A stretch of 64,000 nucleotides of DNA from Acidimicrobiia bacterium UBA5794 (GTDB lineage Bacteria; Actinomycetota; Acidimicrobiia; Spongiisociales; UBA5794), in assembly GCA_002418265.1 (NCBI GenBank), contig DIDS01000032.1:66865-130864 (forward strand), read 5' to 3'. A model generated the notes under the pieces. That model was not told the DNA's origin. It saw only the letters and a list, made by a program, of their open reading frames with translations, and ran no database searches. The stretch's first letter is position 1; each line of letters starts with the position of its first letter. Shown piece by piece: positions 24,393-31,273 of this stretch. Both the position numbers and the translations under genes were made by a program.

Positions 24393-25169
24393 GTGGCAGA
24401 CGGGAACGGGAAAGGCGGAGTACTCACCGCTGTGAAGGGGATGGGTACCCATCTTCGCAATTCCCAGGTGTGGAACTCGATCTTTCGGCCCGGCTCTCCC
24501 GCGCGAGCAGACAGCACCGATTCTCCGAGGAACCGCGCCTACGTGGTGATGAACAATGTGCTGTACCACCTTCACCCGGTGAAGGTGAAGCGTCACGGGT
24601 TGAAGGTTTCGTATGTGCTGTGTCTCGGCGGATTGAGTTTCTTCCTTTTCATCATCCTCACCGTGACCGGCATCTTCTTGATGTTCTACTACCGACCCAC
24701 CTCGCCAGCGGCATACTTTGATCTCCAAGCTCTTGCAACCGACGTTGCATTCGGTCAGCTGGTGCGCAACATGCATCGATGGGGTGCTCACCTCATGGTC
24801 ATCACCGTGTTCCTCCACATGACGCGCGTGTTCTATCACGGTGCATACAAACCGCCCCGCGAGTTCAACTGGGTGGTCGGCATCATCCTCCTGCTGTTGA
24901 CACTTCTCCTGTCGTTCACCGGCTACCTCCTGCCATGGGATCAGCTTGCATTGTGGGCGGTCACTGTCGGCTCGAACATGGGCGCCTATGCACCGGTTTT
25001 CGGTGAGCAAGTGTCCTTCATCCTTGTGGGAGGGGTGCAGATCACTGCCGACACACTGTTGCGTTTTTATGTCCTCCATGTCCTCTTCCTTCCGTTTGTC
25101 ATCGTCATCTTCATGGCCGTCCACTTCTGGCGGGTCCGTAAAGATGGCGGCATATCAGGACCCCTGTAA
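24393..25169 (+). CDS. Cytochrome b6-like subunit (N-terminal half of cytochrome b)
   Basis: The 258-residue protein has four TM helices and the b6 haem ligands with b6 spacing: His128/His142 (MHRWGAH, FLHMTRVF) and His229/His244 (YVLHVL, AVHFWR). Cys77 in VLCLGGLSF lies where cytochrome b6 binds the covalent haem c-i, and FYYRPT and GYLLPWDQ are b6 signatures. It would oxidise menaquinol together with subunit IV and the Rieske protein. A hydrophilic N-terminal stretch of ~60 residues precedes the core. GTG at 24393 is chosen because AAGGAG lies 10 nt upstream; a TTG at 24372 is in frame. Confidence 0.88.
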   Translation: MADGNGKGGVLTAVKGMGTHLRNSQVWNSIFRPGSPARADSTDSPRNRAYVVMNNVLYHLHPVKVKRHGLKVSYVLCLGGLSFFLFIILTVTGIFLMFYYRPTSPAAYFDLQALATDVAFGQLVRNMHRWGAHLMVITVFLHMTRVFYHGAYKPPREFNWVVGIILLLLTLLLSFTGYLLPWDQLALWAVTVGSNMGAYAPVFGEQVSFILVGGVQITADTLLRFYVLHVLFLPFVIVIFMAVHFWRVRKDGGISGPL

Positions 25170-25178
25170 GGAGATCGT

Positions 25179-26078
25179 GTGGCACAGCTACCAGAGAATC
25201 TCCTGAGGCGTGCAGCCGAGGCGAGAGCAAAAGCCGAAGGCATCCCAGTCGAGGAGGCGTTGGCTGAGATGAAAGGTGAAGCACCACCGGCTGGCGCCGA
25301 CGCCGCCGCTCCTTCGGCCGGGGCACCGGCACCCGTTGCCGCCTCTGGCGGGCCGGTTCGGGATCTCGACGCAGAATCGTCGAAGTTCGGTGTGCCACGA
25401 CCGCTCCTCGACCGTGGCATGCGCGCACGAGCCCGAAAGGACGGAACCGCGGTACCGGCAATGGCGGGCGCGGCTGTAGCCGCTAGCCCTGCCGCCGGCA
25501 AAGCCGCTCCTGCTGCCCCTGCTGCGCCAGGTGGTCCACCTCCCGCTGCAGGTCCTCCTCCAGGGGTGCGTACGCAGCGCCTCCTGACCGTCGTCAAAGC
25601 AGGAGCCATCCAAGGAACGACGAAAGAGCCCCAGGACAAGGTCAACGTGTGGCCACATCTGCTCGCCATCGAGTTTGTCGCACTCTTGGCAATGCTTGCG
25701 CTACTCACATTGATGTCTGCATTCATCGACGCACCACTGCTTGAATTCGCAAACTTCAACCAGCAGCCGAACCCGTCGAAGGCACCGTGGTACTTCCTCG
25801 GCCTCCAGGAGTTGCTCGCATACTTCGACCCTCAGGTCGCAGGCGTCCTGCTACCCACGTTCGGCATGATTGCGTTGATGTTCATTCCCTACGTGGACCG
25901 GAACCCATCCGTCCGCCCGTCCGATCGCAAGCTCGCGTTCTCGATCTTCACGGTCTTTTTCATGGCTGCCTCGATCCTCACCATTTTCGGATCATTCTTC
26001 CGAGGACCGGGGTTCAACTTTGTGTTCCCATGGCGCGATGGCATATTCTTTGACGACTTAAAGACGTTACTCGAATGA
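25179..26078 (+). CDS. Subunit IV-like C-terminal cytochrome b protein with N-terminal helical repeat and Ala/Pro arm
   Basis: Residues 4-34 (LPENLLRRAAEARAKAEG, then VEEALAEMKGE) match the helical repeat of the cytochrome c at 19778; residues 70-95 look like a decayed second copy (GVPRPLLDRGMRARARKDG). An Ala/Pro/Gly linker follows to about 130. The last ~150 residues are three TM helices of the cytochrome b C-terminal half, with NPSKAPWYFLGLQELLAYFDP, where the Q-o site PEWY motif reads APWY. GTG at 25179 has AAGGAG upstream. It lies 9 nt after the b6 gene and overlaps the Rieske gene by 4 nt. Confidence 0.82.
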   Translation: MAQLPENLLRRAAEARAKAEGIPVEEALAEMKGEAPPAGADAAAPSAGAPAPVAASGGPVRDLDAESSKFGVPRPLLDRGMRARARKDGTAVPAMAGAAVAASPAAGKAAPAAPAAPGGPPPAAGPPPGVRTQRLLTVVKAGAIQGTTKEPQDKVNVWPHLLAIEFVALLAMLALLTLMSAFIDAPLLEFANFNQQPNPSKAPWYFLGLQELLAYFDPQVAGVLLPTFGMIALMFIPYVDRNPSVRPSDRKLAFSIFTVFFMAASILTIFGSFFRGPGFNFVFPWRDGIFFDDLKTLLE

Positions 26079-26923
26079 CCACGACCACCTTCATCCTCAT
26101 CCTGATTGGCGCTGGCGTTGTTGCCCTGGCCGGCATCATTGTTGTCGCTGCGCGCCGATCCGAATCGGAGGGTGCCGCAACCCCAGCCGAGCTGGATCGG
26201 AAGGCGGTCAAGGCTGATCGTGCTCGTCGGGCGAGACTTGCCGAGGCCCAGGCCGAAGGCGGAAACGGTGGTGGCGTTGCGACGATGGTCGCCGCTCCTG
26301 CCGAGTTCGACGATGATCCTCCCAAACAGGAGATCTCCTCCGAGGAATACGGCGTCACCCGTCGCAAGTTCTTCAATCGTGCGCTTACCGCTGTGTTCGG
26401 TCTCTTCATGTTGCAGTTTACGCTCGCGAGCCTTGCGTTCATGTGGCCAAAGCTCAAAGGTGGCTTCGGAACACCCATCAATGCTGGCAAGGTCTCCGAT
26501 CTCAAGGCTGAGGTCCTCGTTGCTGGTTCTCTCGTGCCCAAGTTCGTGCCACCAGCCCAGGCGTGGATCGTTCCATTCGAGATGTCGAAACTCAAAGGCT
26601 CCTCGTTTGAATCGGTTCCCTTTGTGGTCGCTGGGGGTGAATCGGACGGTGTCGGTCTCATGGCGCTGTGGCAACGCTGCGTCCACCTTGGGTGTCGGGT
26701 TCCTTCATGTGAGTCATCCCAGGGTTTCGAATGTCCGTGTCATGGATCCAAATACAACGGTCACGGAGAGTATTCACAGGGACCTGCCCCACGAAATCTC
26801 GACCGCTTTGGCGTGTCGGTCAACGACGCTGGCGAACTGATCGTCGAGACCGGCAACATCGTCCAAACCTCTCGGTCCAAGCACTTCACGATCCTGTATC
26901 CCCAAGGGCCCTTCTGTGTTTGA
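26075..26923 (+). CDS. Rieske iron-sulfur protein of the quinol complex
   Basis: The 282-residue protein carries the Rieske motifs CVHLGC (202-207) and CPCH (220-223), giving the two Cys and two His ligands of the [2Fe-2S] cluster plus the disulfide pair C207/C222. A first hydrophobic segment lies at 5-26, followed by a charged ~70-residue loop, then a second one (about 105-124) preceded by TRRKFFNRA, a twin-arginine-like stretch, so the topology is more elaborate than the single anchor of b6f Rieske proteins. It would take electrons from menaquinol at the outer face and pass them to cytochrome c. Confidence 0.88.
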   Translation: MTTTTFILILIGAGVVALAGIIVVAARRSESEGAATPAELDRKAVKADRARRARLAEAQAEGGNGGGVATMVAAPAEFDDDPPKQEISSEEYGVTRRKFFNRALTAVFGLFMLQFTLASLAFMWPKLKGGFGTPINAGKVSDLKAEVLVAGSLVPKFVPPAQAWIVPFEMSKLKGSSFESVPFVVAGGESDGVGLMALWQRCVHLGCRVPSCESSQGFECPCHGSKYNGHGEYSQGPAPRNLDRFGVSVNDAGELIVETGNIVQTSRSKHFTILYPQGPFCV

Positions 26924-28508
26924 TGGCGCGGCGGTTCACACACTGAGTTTCGTTTTCGCGACCGAAAGCTCCGAACCGGTCTCAACCGGTGGCGTTGGCA
27001 TGGGTGCGCTCGTCCTCACATTGGCAGTCATCCTCCTGCTCAGTTGGATGGCTTATCTGTATGTCAACACTCGGAGAAAGCGGGCAGCAGCGAATGAGGC
27101 TGCGCCGCCCAACCTCGCTCAACCGATATCGGACGACGAGTTCGAGAACGTGAAGCTGACCCGTGTGCTTCGTGCAGCGCTGTTCGGATCCATCCTCCTT
27201 GCGATCGCCATGCCGTGGTATGCCCTCAATGAGCCTGACCGCCAAGCTGAGGCTGCCGAGATGATTGTTGATGCTGACATCGAGGCCGGGGCACATTGGT
27301 ACAGCATCAACGGGTTCCAGTGTGTCAACTGCCATGGACCGTCTGCCGGGGGTGGTGCAGCACCGTTCACGGAGCCTCGTTCTGGTGTCGCCACCAGCTG
27401 GAAGGTTCCATCACTCAACGACATCTTTTTTCGATACACCGATGATGAGGTCAAGCATTGGATCGTCTTTGGACGTGACGGTACACCCATGCCGGCAAAC
27501 GGTTTGGAGGGTGGCGGTGCCATGACCGTTCAGGAAGTCGATCAGGTCATGGCATACCTCAAGTCGATCCAGATCACTCAACAGGAAGCCTTCGCACAGG
27601 CAGAATCCGCCACCAGCCTCGCATTGGCGGCAATAGAGGGTGGTGCGACCGCTACCCGGGATCTGATCGCCGCCCAAGAGGCGAAGATCGCGTTGGTCAA
27701 AGATGCTGGACGCCAACTTGACATCATCGGTGGCTTCCCTGATGACATCAAGGATCTGTTCCAAGCTGATGGTTCATGCACTGTCGAATCGGCGGCACTC
27801 GTGACGGCTACGTGTGCCAATCCCGCTCCTGACGCGGACAGGGATGGGCTGGCAGATGTCGTTGAGGGACCCCTGACGGCGATGGCAAACGCCACGCTTC
27901 AAGCCGTGGTGGGAGCCCCGGCGACTGCTCAGGCGATTTACTCGTTCACGTTTGACCCAACGAATGCCTTCACCAACGAAGATCCTGTTGCGAAGGCGCC
28001 TCTGCCCGACCTTGAAGCGGCGAAGGAATTCCTCAATGCCGTCGAAACAGAGGTGCTACTGCTCGGAGTCACGTTCGACCGTGAAGACGCATTTCTTGCC
28101 GATCTGGTTTCGGGACTCGACTTCCTGAACGCGGCCGCCGAGACCCAACTGTGGGACGTCGACTATGACGCGAAGGCAGTCGAGATGGACGTCACCTTGG
28201 AAGAAGCAAAGCAGGCAGCCGGGTTGTTCAACGCCTACTGTGCCCGCTGCCACACCGGTGGATACTCTGCAGGTGCGGCATTCGAACAGGGAGCCGGGTC
28301 GGGAGCGTGGGGTCCTTCCCTTCTCGACAACCGCGCAGTCACCCAGTTTCCCGAGATCCAAGATCACATCAATTTCATCATCGATGGATCTGAGGACGCG
28401 AAGAAGTACGGAATCAATGGGCTCGGATCCGGTCGTATGCCTGCGTTCGGTGAAATCCTGTCGGTGACACAGATTGAGCTCATCGCCAAGTACGAAAGGA
28501 CATTGTGA
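26916..28508 (+). CDS. Membrane-anchored dihaem cytochrome c
   Basis: The 530-residue protein has two N-terminal hydrophobic segments (about 28-50 and 85-103) and two haem c sites, CVNCH (136-140) and CARCH (442-446), each in a class I cytochrome domain with likely Met ligands (PMPANG near 191; RMPAFG near 508). Between them lies an unusual ~230-residue insert, largely acidic helix with DADRDGLADVVEG (306-318), which looks like a calcium-binding loop. It overlaps the Rieske gene by 8 nt. It is probably the cytochrome c electron acceptor bound to the complex. The start is GTG at 26916. Confidence 0.8.
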   Translation: MFDGAAVHTLSFVFATESSEPVSTGGVGMGALVLTLAVILLLSWMAYLYVNTRRKRAAANEAAPPNLAQPISDDEFENVKLTRVLRAALFGSILLAIAMPWYALNEPDRQAEAAEMIVDADIEAGAHWYSINGFQCVNCHGPSAGGGAAPFTEPRSGVATSWKVPSLNDIFFRYTDDEVKHWIVFGRDGTPMPANGLEGGGAMTVQEVDQVMAYLKSIQITQQEAFAQAESATSLALAAIEGGATATRDLIAAQEAKIALVKDAGRQLDIIGGFPDDIKDLFQADGSCTVESAALVTATCANPAPDADRDGLADVVEGPLTAMANATLQAVVGAPATAQAIYSFTFDPTNAFTNEDPVAKAPLPDLEAAKEFLNAVETEVLLLGVTFDREDAFLADLVSGLDFLNAAAETQLWDVDYDAKAVEMDVTLEEAKQAAGLFNAYCARCHTGGYSAGAAFEQGAGSGAWGPSLLDNRAVTQFPEIQDHINFIIDGSEDAKKYGINGLGSGRMPAFGEILSVTQIELIAKYERTL

Positions 28509-29023
28509 TGCCGAACCCCAAGCGCGACTTCATCGATGTCATTCGCAGGGACGAGTCAGGGCTTTCGAAGCTCGAAATGCTCGGTCTGATTGCCTTCATC
28601 CTGTCCCTGCTCGCCATGGTCCCGTTCATCAGAGACTTCACGATCAACCTCGTGGGAACGGTCTTCGATCAATTTGACGAAGAGACGGGGCAGCACAGCG
28701 ACCTGTCCATTGCAGCACGCGGGATCGTGATCGTGGCTGGCGCCGTCCTCGTTTTCATCGGCTCCGGTTGGCTGATTCTTTGGACCGACGTGGGAAAACG
28801 CCTTGCCTTCTTGCTCACCGGAGCCGCCACGTTTGGATGGCTGACCGTCAACGGAATTTTGTTCACCGTGTACGCACCGCGAGGTATCCGACCCGCGAAC
28901 CTCGAGGGACTCAGTGCCCTCCAGATGCGTCTCCCGGCCATAGCGATGTCCCTTGGTGCTTTCGTTCTCTTCCTGATGTTCTCCGTAGCCCTCACCCGCT
29001 ACGAGGCAGATGTGGAGGAATGA
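28508..29023 (+). CDS. Four-TM membrane protein of unknown function, last gene of the b6/Rieske operon
   Basis: The 171-residue protein has four hydrophobic segments and no cofactor motif. Its ATG overlaps the previous stop as TGATG (a GTG one codon earlier is possible). A perfect hairpin covers its stop codon, so the operon probably ends here. Its place at the operon end with another four-TM protein at the front suggests both are accessory membrane subunits. Confidence 0.65.
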   Translation: MPNPKRDFIDVIRRDESGLSKLEMLGLIAFILSLLAMVPFIRDFTINLVGTVFDQFDEETGQHSDLSIAARGIVIVAGAVLVFIGSGWLILWTDVGKRLAFLLTGAATFGWLTVNGILFTVYAPRGIRPANLEGLSALQMRLPAIAMSLGAFVLFLMFSVALTRYEADVEE

Positions 29024-29040
29024 ATCGCCAAAGGCGATTC
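29022..29040. terminator. Perfect 8-bp hairpin at the end of the b6/Rieske operon
   Basis: GAATCGCC, loop AAA, GGCGATTC. The hairpin starts inside the stop codon TGA (29021-29023). There is no U-run, as is usual in G+C-rich actinobacteria. Confidence 0.55.
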
Positions 29041-29056
29041 ACTCCGGCTTTCAGCT

Positions 29057-29091
29057 GAATCGTCCGTGAGCCGATGGCTCACGGACGATTC
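29057..29091. terminator. Perfect 16-bp hairpin between convergent operon end and rex
   Basis: A 16-bp arm GAATCGTCCGTGAGCC, loop GAT, and its exact complement. It overlaps the rex stop (29079-29081), lies 34 bp past the stop of the rightward operon, and can serve both directions. Confidence 0.7.
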
Positions 29092-29699
29092 AAGTGATAC
29101 GCCAAGATTCCGAGTTCGGTTGACAGGTCGACCCTCCGCACGGAGACGTCCTCGTGGGTCTTCAGTGTTGTTGGTGCCAGGTTGAGGATGGATCTGACGC
29201 CAGCCTCGATGAGTCGGTCCGCGGCGCTCTGGGCAGCGGAAGGGGGAGTGGCGATGATTCCGATCTTGATCGCCTTGGCCTTGACGATCTGGGGGAGACG
29301 GTGCAGAGACTCGACGATGAGTCCATCCACCCGCGTGCCGATCTTGTCCTCGTCCACATCCACGATCGCTTCAATTTCGAAACCCCAGTTCTCGAAGCCA
29401 CCATAATTCGCGAGCGCAGTTCCGAGATTCCCGGCACCAATGATCACAACGGGATGGTCGTTGAGCATTCCGAGTGCCTTGCGGATTTGGGCACGCAGCT
29501 CGCCGATGTCATAGCCGACTCCCCGGGTGCCATGACTCCCGAGGTAGGACAGGTCTTTGCGAACCTGTGCCGCGTTGACACCAGCGACTTCAGCCAACTC
29601 CTCGGAGGAGCACCCTGACGCGGTCTCAGCCATGTCGGACAAACAGCGGAGGTATCGCGGCAGCCTCGCAACGGTCGCTGATGGGATTCGTGTCGTCAT
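29079..29699 (-). CDS. rex: Redox-sensing transcriptional repressor Rex
   Basis: The 206-residue protein has an N-terminal winged helix (about 1-80; VNAAQVRKDLSYLGSHGTRG, the Rex recognition-helix region with YDIGELRAQI after it) and a Rossmann NAD(H)-binding domain with VVIIGAGNLGTALA near residue 84-97. Rex senses the NADH/NAD+ ratio and represses respiratory and fermentative genes. It lies between the b6/Rieske operon and nuoA, transcribed away from nuoA, so both could be targets. ATG at 29699 is preferred to an upstream in-frame start because it gives the standard length and has TAACCT 7 nt upstream, fitting a leaderless start. Confidence 0.92.
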   Translation of the reverse strand: MTTRIPSATVARLPRYLRCLSDMAETASGCSSEELAEVAGVNAAQVRKDLSYLGSHGTRGVGYDIGELRAQIRKALGMLNDHPVVIIGAGNLGTALANYGGFENWGFEIEAIVDVDEDKIGTRVDGLIVESLHRLPQIVKAKAIKIGIIATPPSAAQSAADRLIEAGVRSILNLAPTTLKTHEDVSVRRVDLSTELGILAYHLNRP

Positions 29700-29706
29700 C
29701 TGTTTG

Positions 29707-29712
29707 AGGTTA
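29707..29712 (-). promoter_or_regulatory. -10-like TAACCT before rex
   Basis: On the minus strand TAACCT ends 7 nt before the rex ATG, matching the TANNNT pattern of leaderless transcripts. Confidence 0.3.
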
Positions 29713-29788
29713 GGACGGCTTGTTGCTGACGCTGAATCCAGTTCCGATGATTTCTGGTCGAGCCGGAGCACCAGTATCCTCACACTTC

Positions 29789-30211
29789 ATGGAGTTCGCC
29801 GATTACCTACCCATCGCACTGATGTCAATCCTCGGTATTGGTTTTGCCGGAGTGTCGATATTTCTGTCGAAGAAACTGGCCCCTCACAACCCGACTCCAG
29901 AGAAGCTTGCTCCGTACGAATGTGGGATCGTTCCGCTACAGGATCCTGTCATCCGTTTCCCGGTCAAGTTCTATCTCGTGGCCATGCTGTTTGTGATCTT
30001 CGATGTGGAGATCGTCTTCCTGTTCCTGTGGGCGGTCCGGATGGATCAGTTCGGATGGGTCGGCATTGGGGCTGTCGTCCTGTTCATGTTGATGCTCATC
30101 GAAACGCTTGGGTACGTCTGGAAACGTGGTGCACTCGACTGGAACGTTGCCAGACGCGCAAGAAACCGTCGTGTCGTAGCACCTGTCGCCACGCTCGATG
30201 AGGCTGCGTGA
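29789..30211 (+). CDS. nuoA: NADH-quinone oxidoreductase subunit A (complex I, set 1)
   Basis: The 140-residue three-TM protein has KLAPYECGIVP after TM1 and FVIFDVEIVFLFLWAV in TM2, the NuoA signatures (the Cys loop and acidic residues near the quinone cavity). It opens the first, complete complex I operon, in which nearly every gene overlaps the next. ATG at 29789 gives the standard N-terminus; a longer in-frame opening is not needed. The last ~25 residues (RRARNRRVVAP) are a basic extension absent from the second NuoA in this window. Confidence 0.9.
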   Translation: MEFADYLPIALMSILGIGFAGVSIFLSKKLAPHNPTPEKLAPYECGIVPLQDPVIRFPVKFYLVAMLFVIFDVEIVFLFLWAVRMDQFGWVGIGAVVLFMLMLIETLGYVWKRGALDWNVARRARNRRVVAPVATLDEAA

Positions 30212-30696
30212 TGGCCTCTCAATCAACCGCACCGGGAATTCTCATGACCACCCTTGAGAAGGGTGTCAACTGGGCACGGACCCAGTCCATGTGGCCCGCG
30301 TCGTTCGGACTTGCGTGTTGCGCAATCGAGATGATGGGGACCGGTGCGGCCCACAACGACCTGGCACGATTCGGAATGGAGATCTTCCGGGCCTCACCCC
30401 GCCAAGCAGATCTCATGATCGTGGCAGGCCGTGTATCGCAGAAGATGGCTCCCGTTCTCCGACAGGTGTATGACCAGATGGTTGAACCGAAGTGGGTCCT
30501 CTCCATGGGTGCGTGCGCCTCGACGGGAGGCATGTTCAACAACTATGCGCTCGTACAGGGGGTCGATCAGGTCGTGCCTGTGGACATGTACGTCCCCGGA
30601 TGCCCGCCGGGCCCCCAGTCCCTCATGCACGGGATCCTGACCCTCCAGCAAATGATCATGGACGGCAAGATTCAGAATTCCACAGGGGTGCTGTGA
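30211..30696 (+). CDS. nuoB: NADH-quinone oxidoreductase subunit B (set 1)
   Basis: The 161-residue protein binds cluster N2, the last iron-sulfur centre before quinone. Ligands are visible as the tandem Cys in FGLACCAIEMM, Cys in SMGACASTGG, and Cys in YVPGCPPGPQ. The start overlaps the nuoA stop as TGATG. It is a peripheral-arm subunit on the cytoplasmic side. Confidence 0.93.
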   Translation: MASQSTAPGILMTTLEKGVNWARTQSMWPASFGLACCAIEMMGTGAAHNDLARFGMEIFRASPRQADLMIVAGRVSQKMAPVLRQVYDQMVEPKWVLSMGACASTGGMFNNYALVQGVDQVVPVDMYVPGCPPGPQSLMHGILTLQQMIMDGKIQNSTGVL

Positions 30697-30697
30697 A

Positions 30698-31273
30698 ATG
30701 ACCGATGCCACATCGACGCCCGCTGATGCCGCGGGAAACCAAGACGCTGGCACCGAGCAAGAACCGATGTCACCAACCATTGAGAATGCTCTGATCGCAA
30801 CTGCGTTTGCCGAGGTGGTTGGTGTTGACGACGTAACCGAACACAAGTACGCCTCATCCGACACCACATACCATTTTGCCCACGTCGACCCAAGGTCGTG
30901 GCTTGACGCCATCGCGGGCGCCAAGGATGCCGGGTTCGACTTCTTCATTGACCTGTATGCGGTGGATCACTTTTCCCAGGCTCCCCGTTTCGAGGTTGGG
31001 ATCAATCTTGTGTCAATGGAGATGAACCAGCGACTCATCATTTCGACAAGAGTCCCCTATGACGAGCCAACGCTCCCATCAGCGACCGGTCTGTTCGTTG
31101 GTGCCAACTTCTATGAGCGTGAGGCGTATGACCTTTTTGGGATCGGATTCGTCGGACACCCTGACCTCACACGCATTCTCCTCCCAGACGATTGGGAGGG
31201 ACATCCGCTTCTCAAGGACTATGGAGCAACACCGATCCCTGTCGAGTTCAAGGCCGGGAGCGCTGATCTATGA
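30698..31273 (+). CDS. nuoC: NADH-quinone oxidoreductase subunit C (set 1)
   Basis: The 191-residue protein has the 30-kDa subunit signature in FYEREAYDLFGIGFVGHPDL followed by RILLPDDWEGHPLLKDYG. An acidic ~35-residue N-terminal tail precedes the domain. It starts one base after the nuoB stop and overlaps nuoD by 4 nt; unlike E. coli, nuoC and nuoD are separate. Confidence 0.92.
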   Translation: MTDATSTPADAAGNQDAGTEQEPMSPTIENALIATAFAEVVGVDDVTEHKYASSDTTYHFAHVDPRSWLDAIAGAKDAGFDFFIDLYAVDHFSQAPRFEVGINLVSMEMNQRLIISTRVPYDEPTLPSATGLFVGANFYEREAYDLFGIGFVGHPDLTRILLPDDWEGHPLLKDYGATPIPVEFKAGSADL

